Assembly (NCBI RefSeq): GCF_000003815.2
Contig: NC_049979.1
Location: forward strand, 11,137,381 to 11,201,380
DNA from: Branchiostoma floridae
Taxonomy: Eukaryota > Chordata > Leptocardii > Amphioxiformes > Branchiostomatidae
Length of the DNA stretch: 64,000 bases
Direction of reading: 5' to 3'
This document shows positions 47,783 to 61,500 of this stretch, one piece after another. Below the pieces are notes generated by a model, which searched no databases, was not told where the DNA came from, and saw nothing but the letters and a program-made list of their open reading frames with translations. A program made the translations under genes and the position numbers. Positions within the stretch are counted from its first letter, which is position 1. Each line of letters begins with the position of its first letter.

Positions 47783-49538
47783 CTACGGCCTCACAAAGTC
47801 TGATAAAACAATGATTATTTTAGGAATCACTACGATAAAACTACAAGTTTGACATCTATATTAGCCAGAATATTATCTTACATATTCCAAGGCGTTACAT
47901 TTTATTTCTGAATTAGCGATAACTTTGAAAGAAATGATGTTATAAAGACTAGGAAATTTATCTACGTACAAACCTGCTGATGCAAAATTGGACTCACACC
48001 GGAGTTTCTTAGGCATGCGTTCTGAAATGCGGCGCATATAGAATATGCATTGCAAACAAACACTTATTGCTTGCCGCAGGGCTAGGGTTGATGTTTGAAA
48101 TATAAAAAAAATGATCCTTAATATTATCTATTGCGACTTCTCGTGTGACGTTTTGTGCTGGCGCTCTCCTAAACTCACGTTAGCGTTTTGCTGCGGTCTC
48201 GGAAGGTCTCCCATGCGATCTGCAACGTTTTGATGACGTCATGGCTACTTATATATTCACATACAATTTATTAGCCTGATTCGAGAATAATTTCATCTTT
48301 ATGAATAGCTAATGCATTTTTTTTGCGAGATAATACACTTGATTTCATGCCACTCAAAATGAATTTAGAATTTTACCATACAAACGCTTCATTCATTAAA
48401 TGTAACCAAATATTAAATGCTTTTAGAACCGACCGCAAACAGAAACAAATACGTAAAACGGACGGTTTAAAATTCAACGAGGATGTACCATTGTCTGCCT
48501 AAGCCGTCAAACTTGTCCATGAGAAAGGCGATTTGGAAGGGCCTTTGAAAGGGTCTTTGGAAGAGCAAGGTTAACAGGTCCGTCCATTGATCCATGGAAA
48601 AGACCTGGCGTAAAGCCTTGCCTGGCGGCAAGGCAAAAAAACACCAGGAACATTTGATGCCTGCTTGATTGCTTGTTTCATTTATCAATTGAACCTGATA
48701 GGACAAATGAAAGACATGCACCAGCTGGACCAATGTAGACACTGACATGAAGTACACAAGAAACTTTTCTTTAATTCAAACCACACTGAACTCCTCTGTC
48801 AGTCTGGTGATAAGTGGGTAGAAATCTGGCTGTCCAATTAAAGTCTGTAGTACAAGTCTGCCAGGGAGACTGTCAGTGAACCACACATGTGGGAGGTGTT
48901 GATTACAGAACTTGCATGTGTTTGCATGGGTGGTGAACAGGATAAACAAGAGAAATGATACTGTAGGAATTTCTATTTGACAAAAGGTGCTGATTGGAGT
49001 GAAGGTAAACACCCGTGGAGTGTAGAGTGTTTGTAAACATAACTGGCAGTCACATGTTTGAAGTTCTGTAAAGGAGATTTGAACCTGAGTAGTACAAAGT
49101 TACATGTACATTGAGAAGTTCAAGGTCAGGAGTTTGATGTCTGATGTGTTAAAGAAAATGGGTAACATACATGTAGTTCTGCTGTTTATGACAGTGGGAA
49201 AGAAAGAAAGAAAGAAAGCGGATGAGAACTTAATGCAAGTTTAGGGAATGATGGAAATGCTGTTTGATGACCCTTGTTTGTTCCAATGACTGAATGAGAC
49301 CCAGAGGGTTAGAATTTGCAATAAGAAACAGAATTATGTCTTGTTTTAGAATGTTTAGACGTTTCTAACTGTGAACTTCAGTGAAGTATACTTAATGCAC
49401 ATTTAAAGCAGAACCAACAGCTACACTCGCTTAGAAAAGAGAGATGACCAAGCAGTAACTTGGCAGGGAACAATAGCAAGACAGGGACTGGTTAATCAAC
49501 ATCTGTAGCTGAAAGTATTTTTTCCTCTTCCCGTTTAG
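47783..49538 (+). other. Region upstream of the first captured papilin exon
   Basis: No signal-peptide exon in the right phase was identified, so papilin exon 1 may lie here unrecognised or further upstream of the Helitron. The palindrome GCCTTGCCTGGCGGCAAGGC lies near 48614. A short (GAAA)n tract is at about 49200. Confidence 0.4.
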
Positions 49539-52500
49539 ACGAGAAAGAAGAGGCAGAACTATGGTGCCACAGGAGAAGGAGAAGGGTGGAGCCCGTGGGG
49601 AGAGTGGGGACCGTGCTCCAGGACCTGTGGTGGAGGGGTGTCCTTCCAGGAGAGACTCTGCCTGGTCACCAGGTGAGACTACAAAGTGAACCTATTCAGT
49701 CTCCAAGCAGATGTAGGGTCCCGCTCATTGTTTTATTCGTGTTTTTTAGGCGTTATGCAGGTCTTTCAGAGTTGGTTGATATTTTATCTCACAATCCGGC
49801 CCACTAGAAGGACTCAGAGATCCCCATGTGTTCTCTGTTTAAGTTTAACCTCTGGCGGTGTGGTCCAATCAACGCTGTATCACCTTGGCTTGTAAAAAAG
49901 GACAAACAATTTTGAAGTGAAGAAAAGCTGTATGTCACGGTGGCATGGTAGTGAGTCAAGTCAAGGATCAGGACAGAGGCATGATGTTGCGGATATGATA
50001 GACTTTATTCAGGACAATCGGGGCACGTCCTACCCTGTCGGCGTCTGTAGCTCGAATCCCCCGCCCTCATACGTGTCCCTTCTCCCGACCCCTCTACATC
50101 TGGTCCCACTTAGTCCGGTGACATTCCCCACACCAGGGGTTAACAGTGACTTAACACGCTGTCACCTCGTGACACCCTCGTGACACCTCACCCCTCATTT
50201 TTTTAAACAATTTCCACATTGTTGACAGCTGTTATCAATTATTGATCACCGGGACATATTATCAGGAAGATCATCACCGCTTTTCTTTTACATACTTCTA
50301 TACAATACTACTAATTCTTCTACAATGCAGGTCAGCGACATTCCGACATTTACAAAACAACAACAAAAACATAACAATTTACAACAACAAAAGTTCATCA
50401 AATGGTTGCCAGGTGTCCCGCGTCAACTTCCTCCTCGGCGGCCGGCTTGCGCACTTCCGGGTGTGTCCCGGAACCACAGGGAAACGACAGGAACTCCTCT
50501 GCCCGTCGGGAAGAGGCTTGTCTTGTCCACAGAGGCCTCCCGGCTGGATGCTCCCACGACGACGACTCTCTTACGACGTCGGGCCCTCGGGGCGTCGTTG
50601 TCTGCCGAGTCGTGCTGCGGAGTCTCGCCTGTAGAGGTTGGGGTCGGACAGGACAACGCAAAGCAACCACTGACGCACATACACCCGTCTGCTAACCTCG
50701 ACACCTCACCTACGTCTCAACTCTTCTCTACCACTGCTCTCGCTCGCCTCTACCTCTCGACATTAACATTTCCTCAACAAATAAACACAAACATACAGAC
50801 TTTCCGACAATTACATGAAACGCCGGACACCCCTGACCTGCTATGCAAACATCATACGAACTACACGTTACTATCCCGGGGAGTAAAACCCACATGTTCT
50901 TTCTATAACGATTCTGTCTCTATCTGTACTGTCTATCTTACATCTAAACTGACCCATCTGGTGACTCCCCCCCACTGACTTCCGCCACGTCCGCATGATA
51001 CTCGCTGCTCAGCTAATCTATACTGTATTCCTGATAGCACTGACATAATTTATCTAACATTGGTTGCCCACATTCTAACAAGTCTAAAACTACTACAACA
51101 AAGCTGAACAAAGTAAGTAACAGAACTAGGCCGGTGTGCACGGTGCGCCAATGATACTATGCGAGCCCACCGACCTTCCTCCTGTGTCTCTCTCTGTATG
51201 GACTCCCTGCCCGGGCCTGCTCTTTCTCCGGTCACCATCCCGCCCGCCACGTGGCTGTCCAGCCTTGCCCCGGCCACTGCCGCTCTCTTTGCCGCTACCA
51301 CAGGTCGTTACTGCCGCAGGCACTCCGGGCCGGCTCTCTGTCAGAGTAGAAGTCGGCCTGCATCTCTCGGACGACGCCTCCTCTGCTGCTTCCTCTCGCT
51401 CGCCTCGGCCACCGACACTCCCTCGCCGCCTTGCCCCTTGCTGGTCAACCCCGCGGGCTCGGTGCTCCGGATCGGCACTCTCTCCTACGTCTCTGAACGG
51501 CTCTCGTCTGCCCCTGTCCCGTCCGTTGAACTTGACTCACCCCAGCCGTACTACCAGATGTCACGGTGGCATGGTAAGTGAGTCAAGTCAAGGATCAGGA
51601 CAGAGGCATGATGTTGCGGATATGATAGACTTTATTCAGGACAATCGGGGCACGTCCTACCCTGTCGGCGTCTGTAGCTCGAATCCCCCGCCCTCATACG
51701 TGTCCCTTCTCCCGACCCCTCTACATCTGGTCCCACTTAGTCCGGTGACATTCCCCACACCAGGGGTTAACAGTGACTTAACACGCTGTCACCTCGTGAC
51801 ACCCTCGTGACATGTAGACCACCTTGGAATGTTGTTTCCATTGTTGTACAATGGAGTGCTTGTCTTGGTTGAAAACCAAGCATGTGTGTAACCCTTGCGT
51901 GATGAAAGCCACATGTTCTATGCTCAAGTGTAGGCAGAGAGAATGGAGAACAACTGAAATAGGAGGAAGGGCAAAAGAATGCAGGATATAGGTTTTCAGT
52001 TCCTGACAAGCAAGATACAGGTTCTTTGTCACTAGTATAGCTGTTGATTTTACCCATAATTTCCCTAAGTCAATTTGACATAGAACATGGCTGGAAGAGC
52101 AAGATATAGTTGTCACTGTCAGATAGAATCAAATATGGCTGGATGTGTAATGAAGTGAATGTGTATTCAGTAGGTCCAGTAGGCAGATTTTTATCAGTAA
52201 AGGCTCAAAGGTTTTCACACCCCATTACCCCTTATTAATCCCTGCTCAAAGGCAGGAGGCCAGGCTCCCATGAGGGCTGCAGGGTATGGAGTGGTACTGT
52301 TACAGCTGGAGTGGGAGTTACTGTTTGCTTTGTTACAGGATTAGATTTCTAATTGTTGGGCTTAGGGGAAAGGCTCTACTGAGTCAAAATCTTGAAGTTC
52401 AAGGCGGAAATGAGTTTGACTCTCTTCAGAGTCAAGTTGGAGCTCAAGTGTAACATCTGGCACATGTTTTCCCGTCCAAGTCTGGGGTATATTTCAGACT

Positions 52501-55500
52501 CAAGTTTAAGGTCAGGGCAATGGTGCAATAACTTCAATATAACCCTGAAAGCTGTTGCAAACCCCTTATTCACAAAATATGTTTTGAACTCTTTCTTGGT
52601 ACATACTTTTTTGATTGTCCATCCCTGCTGTTACCTGCAATTAACGCTTGGGCAATAGTTTTCAATGAACTATTTAGTATTATTATTCTATGAGGGCTAG
52701 AGGGAGGTTTTATTACTGAATCTGTACAGCATGATGAAGAAATTGTTGTGTATTATGGTGTAGATTTCTATATATTACTAAATCATTTGAAAACATTAAA
52801 ATAGTCATCAGGAATTATGTTGACAAATCCCTGGTGTTGAACTTGTACAAATGAATGATTGGTGACTAATATGCTGTTCTCATTGATCTTCCAGGTCAGA
52901 TGGCGGAGATAACTGTGTGGGACCGAGGAAGAATTATAGATCCTGCAACATACAGGTAGGTAGGAGGGACTGATCTCCAAGCAGATGTAACGATCTGGTT
53001 AATTCTATGTCTTTTATTCCTCTCAAGGAGGTTGAAAAAAGGAATTTTTAACCTCCTTGTACCTCTTTAGTACCCCTTCATAGTTTTGTAGTTTTTTAAC
53101 ATCGGAAGAACTACAGTACTAGAGTAGAGGACATTGAACCTGGAAATCAGGTGTAAAAGTAATGAGTGGATATTGCATCTGCTTGGAGATTGGGAATTGG
53201 AGCACATCTTCTTGTTGGTATGATAGATTAAGCCGACTGCTGCCTACCCCTGTGTCAGGGATCCCAGCAGCAGTATAATCAAATACTGGATACTACTACT
53301 ATGTTGTACCTGCTGAAAAAGAAATGCATGTGACTTTGTCCAGCAGGGGTTCATGAAACGTTTGAGTTTTGATTCAAGTGGTTCACAAGATTCTCCACCT
53401 ACAAATATGCCAGCAGTATTCATTCCAATTGCTCTTCTTGGTAATTACATGCACAAAAACTTTTCTCTGTCTTTGAAGTTGGGCAAATATTTGGTCCATC
53501 CACCACCGCAGTTTGGCTTCATTAGTCTGTGCCATCAGATGGCATGCTCCACATGCAGCCACAGTCTGGTGGCTGTGCAAATGTTTTGGTCTCTCTGAAG
53601 AATCATATATGCTCAGGAACCTCTTCACTCACAAAGAGACCTCAAGCAATGCACAGACCAGTCAAATGTAGCTGTACAATGTAGGAGTGGCACTTTTTTC
53701 CACCATACTATGTTTCAGTGAATATTTCCCATGCCACATTCTTTATGAAGAACGTGCACAACAAGTGAGATTACGTGAAGTGATTAAACAACTTAAAATC
53801 AGTCTAGCGGGGTTGGAAGTTGGTGTTTGCTAAACAAATGTCTGTTTCCACTAAAGAGAGCCCACACAAATAGCAGCACAAATTATCCCTCCAGGTCTGT
53901 GTAAATCTGTGTGCTGTTTGTTTGGACTTGTCTGCAAATGGGAAAAGCACACACACACAAGATGTCCAGGGCATGCTGATCCTCTGTAACATAAAAGGAT
54001 AGGTTTCATATTTATTTGTCCAGCGTGAATAAAATCTGCATTCTTGGTGGTAGGTGAGAGGACTCCTGTTCGGTGTGCAAAGAGTACAGACTTTGTTGTA
54101 TATGACTCGACTTACATGGAACCAGTGTCCTCTGACTAGAGAACATGCCATTTGGAGCCACAGTGTGTTATTATGAACAGTTTGACTGTTCAAAGCAAAA
54201 GCTTATAGGTCGAGAAGTTGTCTGATACATAAAAAGCAATGTCATGAAAGTATGAGATTTCCAAGGAAGGGTATCATAACTAGACTTCATTGTCCAATCT
54301 CAAAACAAAACTTGGCTTCTTCTTCCTTCTCCATACAGATTATTGATAAGTTTAAATAATTGAAATCCCAGACCAAGCTTATGTTGCAGGACATTGAATG
54401 ATTACAGTTGTGTTCACTATACCTGCATGTTAATGCCAGGCTTACTTTTTTTTCTGAAGGACTGTCCGGAAGGTTCTAAAGACTTCCGTGCGGAGCAGTG
54501 CTCCCAGTATGATGATGTGGCATTTGAAGGGCGCTTCTTCACTTGGATCCCGTACCTGGGAGGTAAGTCCTTTGTATCCAATTGAATGTAGCATCCAGGT
54601 CAGTCTTTCACGCATGTTTAGGAGGCTTTTTATACCCCTTGTTAGTGGTCTGCCATTGCTCCCTCAAAAATGTGCAATTCATGCCTTCTAACACTGTTAT
54701 ACAGTGAAAGATTCAAATTTTCCACAAGAAATCATATTTCTCAAAGCACTTAGCTGGACTCTACATCTGCTGAGAGATAAAGTCCTAAATGTTTCGAAAG
54801 TAGGTCAGGATTTTTCTAGGCCACAGGCATGCCTTAGCCTTCAGCAGAAATCTGTCACTGTGTCTGTGATGGAGAAAGATCCTAATTTGACTTAAACCAG
54901 TCCAACATTTCTGCATTAGGGATTGCCTGTAGCCCCCCTCTGTTCTGTTTGCCTGTCCCTTTGGGCAAAACGTGACCCAATTATGAGGCTCAAAATAAAA
55001 GTGGTTCTTAAACCAAAGGTTCTAAATAATAAACTCATGAAGACTTGTCAGAATAGCAGTAATGACCTCTGGTCTTCGTTAGTGGGTTTTTGATTGCTGC
55101 TGGTGCCGGTTAGAAGTAGAGAACCATACATGTGGGTCACAGGTATACTCACTAAAGTGTTCTTAAATTATTTTAACACTAACTGATTCTTACTTTATCC
55201 AGCCTATTACCTGACCTCTTACTGTGTTAATTTCCAAGCAGATGTTGTAAGACCAAAGACAACAACATTCATGTTACGGCCATCCAGGCAGATGTCAGAG
55301 GTGAAATTTTCTAGCTCCTATAGGTCCATGTAGGTCATTTGTAACAGGTCTAGATACAGACAGCAAAATAGAGCATGAGCAGGAAGATTAGAGAAGTATG
55401 CTACCTAAGACTAGTAAGAGGAATCCAGAAGCATCCTGTTAACCTGGAACTAGTTGAGGCACATTATCAAGCCCTAGCCTTAATTTTTGGTGGATTAACA

Positions 55501-58500
55501 TATTGCTCAAAAACTTCAATGATTTTTATATCCAAAACCTGAAGTTTGTTTTCAAGTGCTGGCTAGGATATGAGAGGTTATATAGATTTTGTACAGTTTA
55601 TAGACTTGACAAATTTGCAAGGTAAGTGCTTGAACAAAGACAGGCATAACTGATTGTGAGCTCAAGGAGGATTGAGTGTCTCCTAAGATGTTATGCTTCT
55701 GGTCTTAAGTAATCTGACAGGTGCTTGGCATCATGTCTCAAGGACTCCGGAACAGCCCAGGAAGCCCAAGAACAAAGGATGCCTTCCTGACTACCATAAT
55801 ACAGTGTTTGAAATGAAAATGCCACTCATGCCATGATAGGATCAGCACATTGCGTCTCACCAGCCATCAGTGACCGTCTTCCGCCAGCTTTTACAACATT
55901 GCTAGTCCTCAGACAAACAGGGAGTTTGCAAGTGGCTTTGGATCTCATTAGGTGAAACAAAAGAAGAGTCCTTAAAATAACACCCTGTTTCCTGCAGCCG
56001 GTGAGAACTTTAAATACAACCTCAACGGAACAACAGATTTAGCTACCAGTGGGCTTTTAAGCCCTTAAACCAATATTGTACTAATCTTTTATGATCTGTT
56101 TGCGTGAGGTTTTGGTGTTGTAAGCCAGGAATTACAATGATTGCAGACTACACCAGGACATGTTACAGTCTGCAAAGCCTCCGGAATCCTCTTATATGTT
56201 TGTCTAAGCCTCTGGTCTGAGTTGATGTTTTCCCTTGAAGTTTACGGAAACTGGAAAAGAGATGCTGCTTCCAACTTAACAGAAGCAAGGTGCATTATGT
56301 CAAGTCCATATATGGTTCAGGATCATTGATGTAACCATCAGGTCTGTTTCAATCTTTCATGAGAGGAAAACCTTTACAAGTAGTTTTTCTGTGTTTCAGA
56401 CATAAACAGTAATCAGAAGAAAGGATATGTACCTTCATCTAAGGCTAGGGACCTGCCACCATGAACTGATAAAAGTGCCAGCATTGTTGATCATGTGTAC
56501 TACAGAATTCAGGGCTTTTTTAAAACCTCCTCATTCAGTCACAGCTATGTATAAAATATGATTGTATGACTGCTGATCTTGAATATGCTCCTAGTAGCAG
56601 ATATTAAGGGTCTTTTGTGAATGTGAATGGATTGTTCTAATTGAATTTAAAGACTAATTTGAGCCCCAAATAACACAGTGTATCAGTGTGCTGACAGTGC
56701 AAATTTGTGGCTGACCATTGGGCAGCTGATGACAGTTTGGTCCCAACTGTTTGTGCTAGGCCACAGGATTGACTGATAGAAGAGGGAGATGTTGACTCAA
56801 GCAGGCAGGCGTATTGTGAGAGAAATCAATCTCCTTACTTTCTAGGGTGGTCAGACTGATTGAAATGGTTTCTGCATATTGTAATTGTCAAAACTTGTTG
56901 TGCGGTACTTCTTGCAGAAATTCTATGTTATTGTAAAGACATGTTGAATACATTGGCTGAAAACTATAGGAGAGCACTTAAAAACCTGTTAATGATTTAA
57001 AACATTTTTGTACAATAGTTTTTGTGAGGTGTCTATACCTATAGACAGTATTTTATCAGGTTACCTCTTAGGTGACTTTGACAATGGCATGTTTTGTAAG
57101 TCAAATCTGCTACCAGTAGGTGTTACATTCCCCTCAGCCCATAAAGGATGGTAAGGAAACTGGGCTGTAAGCCAAACACGGCTGGATACCAGGCCAGGAA
57201 TACAGTCTGTATAACACAAAAACACATTCACGTACACTGGATGTAACTTCCATGTTGTACATTCAAGAACCCTTGCAAATCAGGGTATGGCTGCTGAGTT
57301 TGGGGTAGCCTGGGACACATCCTACTCTTAGACTACGTCCAGTTTGTTCCTCTGGCTTTATATAAAAACTACATAACTTTCCCAAGTTCTATTTTGTCAA
57401 AATTCAGTGTCGGCTGGTAAAGATGACATTGAAAGACTGGCAGGCAACCTTGATGGCCATGATGACCTTGTTCAGGATTTATGCACTTTACAATGTACTC
57501 CCAACCATGGTCTGAAGAAGGTTGAGATCTCAGGCTGTGGTTGGCAATTTCTGACACTGGCTTTATAAAATATGCCACTGTCAGTGTCAATGGACATTCC
57601 TGTGTGTGTCAGCTGTCCACAGCCCATCTGTTCTCAATGGCAAGTCAAGGGTGAGACACTGGAGACTCCTTGGAACAACATAAAGATTTGTACTTAGCAC
57701 TAAGTTAGCAGTGATCCCTGTGGAGTGTCTGGGAAGGTCATGTCTGGCAGTGGTAAAGGTCATGATCGGTGGGTCTGATAAGGATGAGAAAAGGTCTCCT
57801 GAGGTCAGTCTGTTGTCAACAGACTCATTACAACCCATCACCAAGAAGTAAATGTGATATCACCAGACAGTATCTGCTAGATACAAGGTTTCATTGAACT
57901 TATATATGAGGCTTGTACAGGAAAAACATACTAGGACCATATTGAAGCAGGAGCAAATGATGTATTCAGTGCATCAGTGTATTAAGAATACAATGTAAGG
58001 TGATGAATAATTTCACCATGTTGTGAAATTGATGAAAATTGTGCTTTTTTGAGAAAACAGTATGATGTAACATTTAAGTATGTATTCATGACTTGCTTCC
58101 CTGTATCATCTTGTTTTAACATTTTGATATCGCACCCAGAAAGTACATCAACTTATCATGTGTAGTTTTCAGCAATCACGTATCAGTAATGCAGCTTTGT
58201 AATCTGATCTGACCACATGTCCCCGAAATAATGCATGTAATGACTTTACCTCTATGCTCCAGCCCCTAACAGATGCGAGCTGAACTGCATGCCCAAAGGT
58301 GAGAACTTCTACTACAGACATGAGCAGAAGGTGGTGGATGGAACCAAATGTGACCTGGACAGTCTGGATGTCTGTGTGGATGGCATCTGTAAGGTAGGAA
58401 TACAAATTGTACTGTAGGGCAAATACTACACTCTATTATGTACATGTATGAAGTAAGGGCTTAATGCCATCCAAAAATTCGGGTGTCTGGGTGTTTGCTA

Positions 58501-61500
58501 TGGCATTTTTGGACGATTTGCACATTCTTTTCTAAACAGCAACATAATTGTGTCACTCCTCCTGCTTGTCCCTCTTGTCTGCCAGGGTGTTGGGTGTGAC
58601 TACATGCTGGGCTCTAATGCTCAGGAGGACAAGTGTCGGGAGTGTGGGGGAGATGGAGGCAGCTGCAAGGCCGTGAAAGGGTTGTTCAGCATACGCAACC
58701 TTCCAGTTGGTAAGTTAGATATTCTAAGGTTAATTAAAAGATACATGAACACTTTTTAATGGTCGATGTTTTGGTGGAACCAGACAAAATTTGTGATGAG
58801 AACTGCAGCCTTCCTTTAATTAGGTCTCACTTGACATGTTGTAATCAAGACTAGTTGAAAAATTAAGGCCGTCATTGCTTAAAATATACTTTTAACATAC
58901 AGGTTTTTGTAACAGTAGTTTGTTTCATTCACAGGTTACAATCAGTTCCTGGTCATTCCTGCCACAGCAACTAACATCAGGATTGAAGAACTGAAAGCCT
59001 CAGACAACTTCTTGGGTGAGAATGTGTTCATGAATGGATCGTGCTGTACATATCCAGTTCATAGAGACAATTGACTTCGCATTGGTTACATTCCATTATT
59101 GTTTGGTCAGGAAACAGTTGTACATTTTCATTGTAAGATTGATTGTTTCGATGATTTTTTTTAAAGTCTCTGAGCTCTGGAGACAGTTTGTAGATGTTGC
59201 AGGATGACTCTTACTTTCTTGTTTCTCCAGCTGTGAGAAACGCTAGCGGACATTATTACATCAATGGCGGCTGGCACATTGACTACGCCCAGCCCTTCAC
59301 TGTGGCAGGGACAATCGTTCACTACGAGAGGAAGACTGAAGCGTACAGGGATCCTGAGGTCATACGAGCACTGGGGCCAATCACAGAGCCACTGTACATT
59401 GATGTGAGTTTGTTCAAATGTTCTTGCATCTTGAATGGCTATAGAAAGTATATTTTGGGTAGTGTAAAGCCAGTAATATGAAATTTACCACGAAAGGTCT
59501 GTATTCTGTCTTGAGTTGTATTTCAGGCAGGCCAGAGTAATGTACAGTGTAATGTTAAGTGTCACCAAAGTTTCAACTGAATATTTTGTGTGACTGTGTA
59601 ATTCTGTCTGCGACACAAAAACACTTCCAGAAGATACATCTAACACCATAAGGTCAGCACTAGCTTTCATTCTAATAGATTGTTTCTCTTTTCTCTGACA
59701 GCTGATCACCCAGGAGAAGAACCATGGTGTGAAGTATGAGTACTACATCCCCCACGACATCCAGGATCCCACACAGGGGAACTTCACATGGATCTATGGG
59801 TCATGGGGAGAGTGCAGCACATCTTGTGGGGGAGGTGAGTTTTTGTGAACTGACAGTACATCAAGATTAGTGTATTGTTTTTGCTTTATGTAATAGAGCT
59901 TTTCTCTCTCACGGTGGGTTACAAGGTTTGTACAGATGACAAAATGTACATGGGAATGAACTTTTTCATCACTTAAGTTCTATGGATAATGATTACGACT
60001 GACTAAATTGTCCTCAACCACATGTTTTGATTCTATTTTTATGACTTTCACACTGATATATCAAAGCAAAATTTATACCACCCCACAATATCCAGTACCT
60101 ACACTGTAATTTGTTATTATTGTCGTGTTTAGGATACCAGTTGCGGAGCGTGTCCTGCTCCAGAGGGAACGAGATTGCATTTGACTACCAGTGTCCCCCC
60201 AGCCAGCAGCCTCCCAACAACAGGACATGCAACTCACAACCATGTCCACCTAGGTGGGTAGTAAGGGCTCAACAAGCTGGATAGGGAGTGGCGTGTCTAG
60301 TGGTTAATGACACTGCCTCTGGGTCTAGTGGAAGTTCCAAGCTATTAATATGCTGCACATATTGTCTGTCTTTCGTATCATGACCAAGGAAGGTCATCAG
60401 TGAGCCAAATCACTATCACTATGAGTCTTTTGTTGCATCATTTCTCCCCTGACTGTCCTAAAGGGTAGCAGTCCTTAGGACTGGGCATTTTGTTACTCAA
60501 CCTTTTCAAAAGCAGCTATGGAAATTTTCTTAGACTGAGCAATGAACTTGTACATAAATGTACTAATTTGGTAAGTCGCAGTTTAGTGCATCCATGTAAA
60601 CTGTATGAAAATGTAGATGATATGACAGTACTTGATAGATATGAGCATAATCACGCATATTCATACTAGAAATCACTGCAATGGATAGCACTTCAGCACC
60701 AAGGAGCCTGCTCTTTGGTTTCCATGCTTTAATTTGGTTTTGATGCAAATGTTGATGTATTATTTCTTGTTGTTGTCCACAAGGTGGTACATTGGAGATT
60801 GGGGCCCCTGCTCCAAGTCCTGTGAAGGAGGCTTCCAGACAAGACTGGTGTTTTGTGAACAGGTTTGTATCAAGTTCAGTGATTTTAACAGCAGCATAAA
60901 AAGTTTTTCCTGCCAACTTTTCCAACAGTCCATTACCCCGTATTGGACTGGGATAGACGACAGTCGGAAAAGATGATCTGTCAGAAAACATTGCAAGTTT
61001 CCATGGAAACATCTGCTTGGAGATCAACAGCTGTTTACTATCTGACGTGACTCCTCCTTATGTTTGAAGGCCCTGAGAGATGGGATTCCTGAGCATGTCG
61101 ACGATGGTGTCTGTGAAGAGAGCATCAGGCCCAAACCAGTCTTCAAACAACAGTGTAACCAACATGAGTGTCCTGAATGGAAGGTTGGGGAGTGGTCACA
61201 GGTTAGATATTGCCAATGTTATGTTTAAAGCACTTGGGAAAACATGATTTTCTTAGATCCTACTGAGACGTGATTTATCATGATGGCTACACCTGATCAT
61301 CTTTGTTGCGTACATTTTGTGACAGATTCTCCAACATATAAAGTAAAGCTTCACCTTTATCTGCGGGGTAGCCTATATCATTCTACATTTGAAATAAGGC
61401 ATTTATGGGTGTCAAGTAAACTGATAGTGGTTATAAATTGCTATATTTTGAAAATATGGCAGTTTGAAACCACTGTGGTTGAAGAAATTTTGCAGTACAG

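Larger units (their letters stand above)
49933..51812 (-). mobile_element. Young non-autonomous LTR retrotransposon (TRIM/LARD-like)
   Basis: Two direct repeats of 253 and 254 bp flank 1.37 kb and are bounded by the 4-bp target duplication TGTA (49929-49932 and 51813-51816). Each repeat starts TGTCACGG and ends CGTGACA, giving TG...CA ends. The only LTR difference I noticed is one base pair (GGTAGTGAG versus GGTAAGTGAG), so insertion is recent. On the minus strand a purine-rich tract (AAATGAGGGGTGAGG) abuts the LTR at 50186, as a polypurine tract should, which sets the orientation. The interior is GC-rich with no gag, protease, reverse transcriptase or integrase. Movement would need enzymes from a relative. 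It lies in a papilin intron. Confidence 0.9.

Noticed and set aside
50325..50978. Open frame of 217 codons in the LTR element interior
   Set aside because: No gag or other retroelement domain, low-complexity composition, and overlapping frames of similar length on both strands, as expected in GC-rich non-coding DNA. The element orientation is also the opposite strand.
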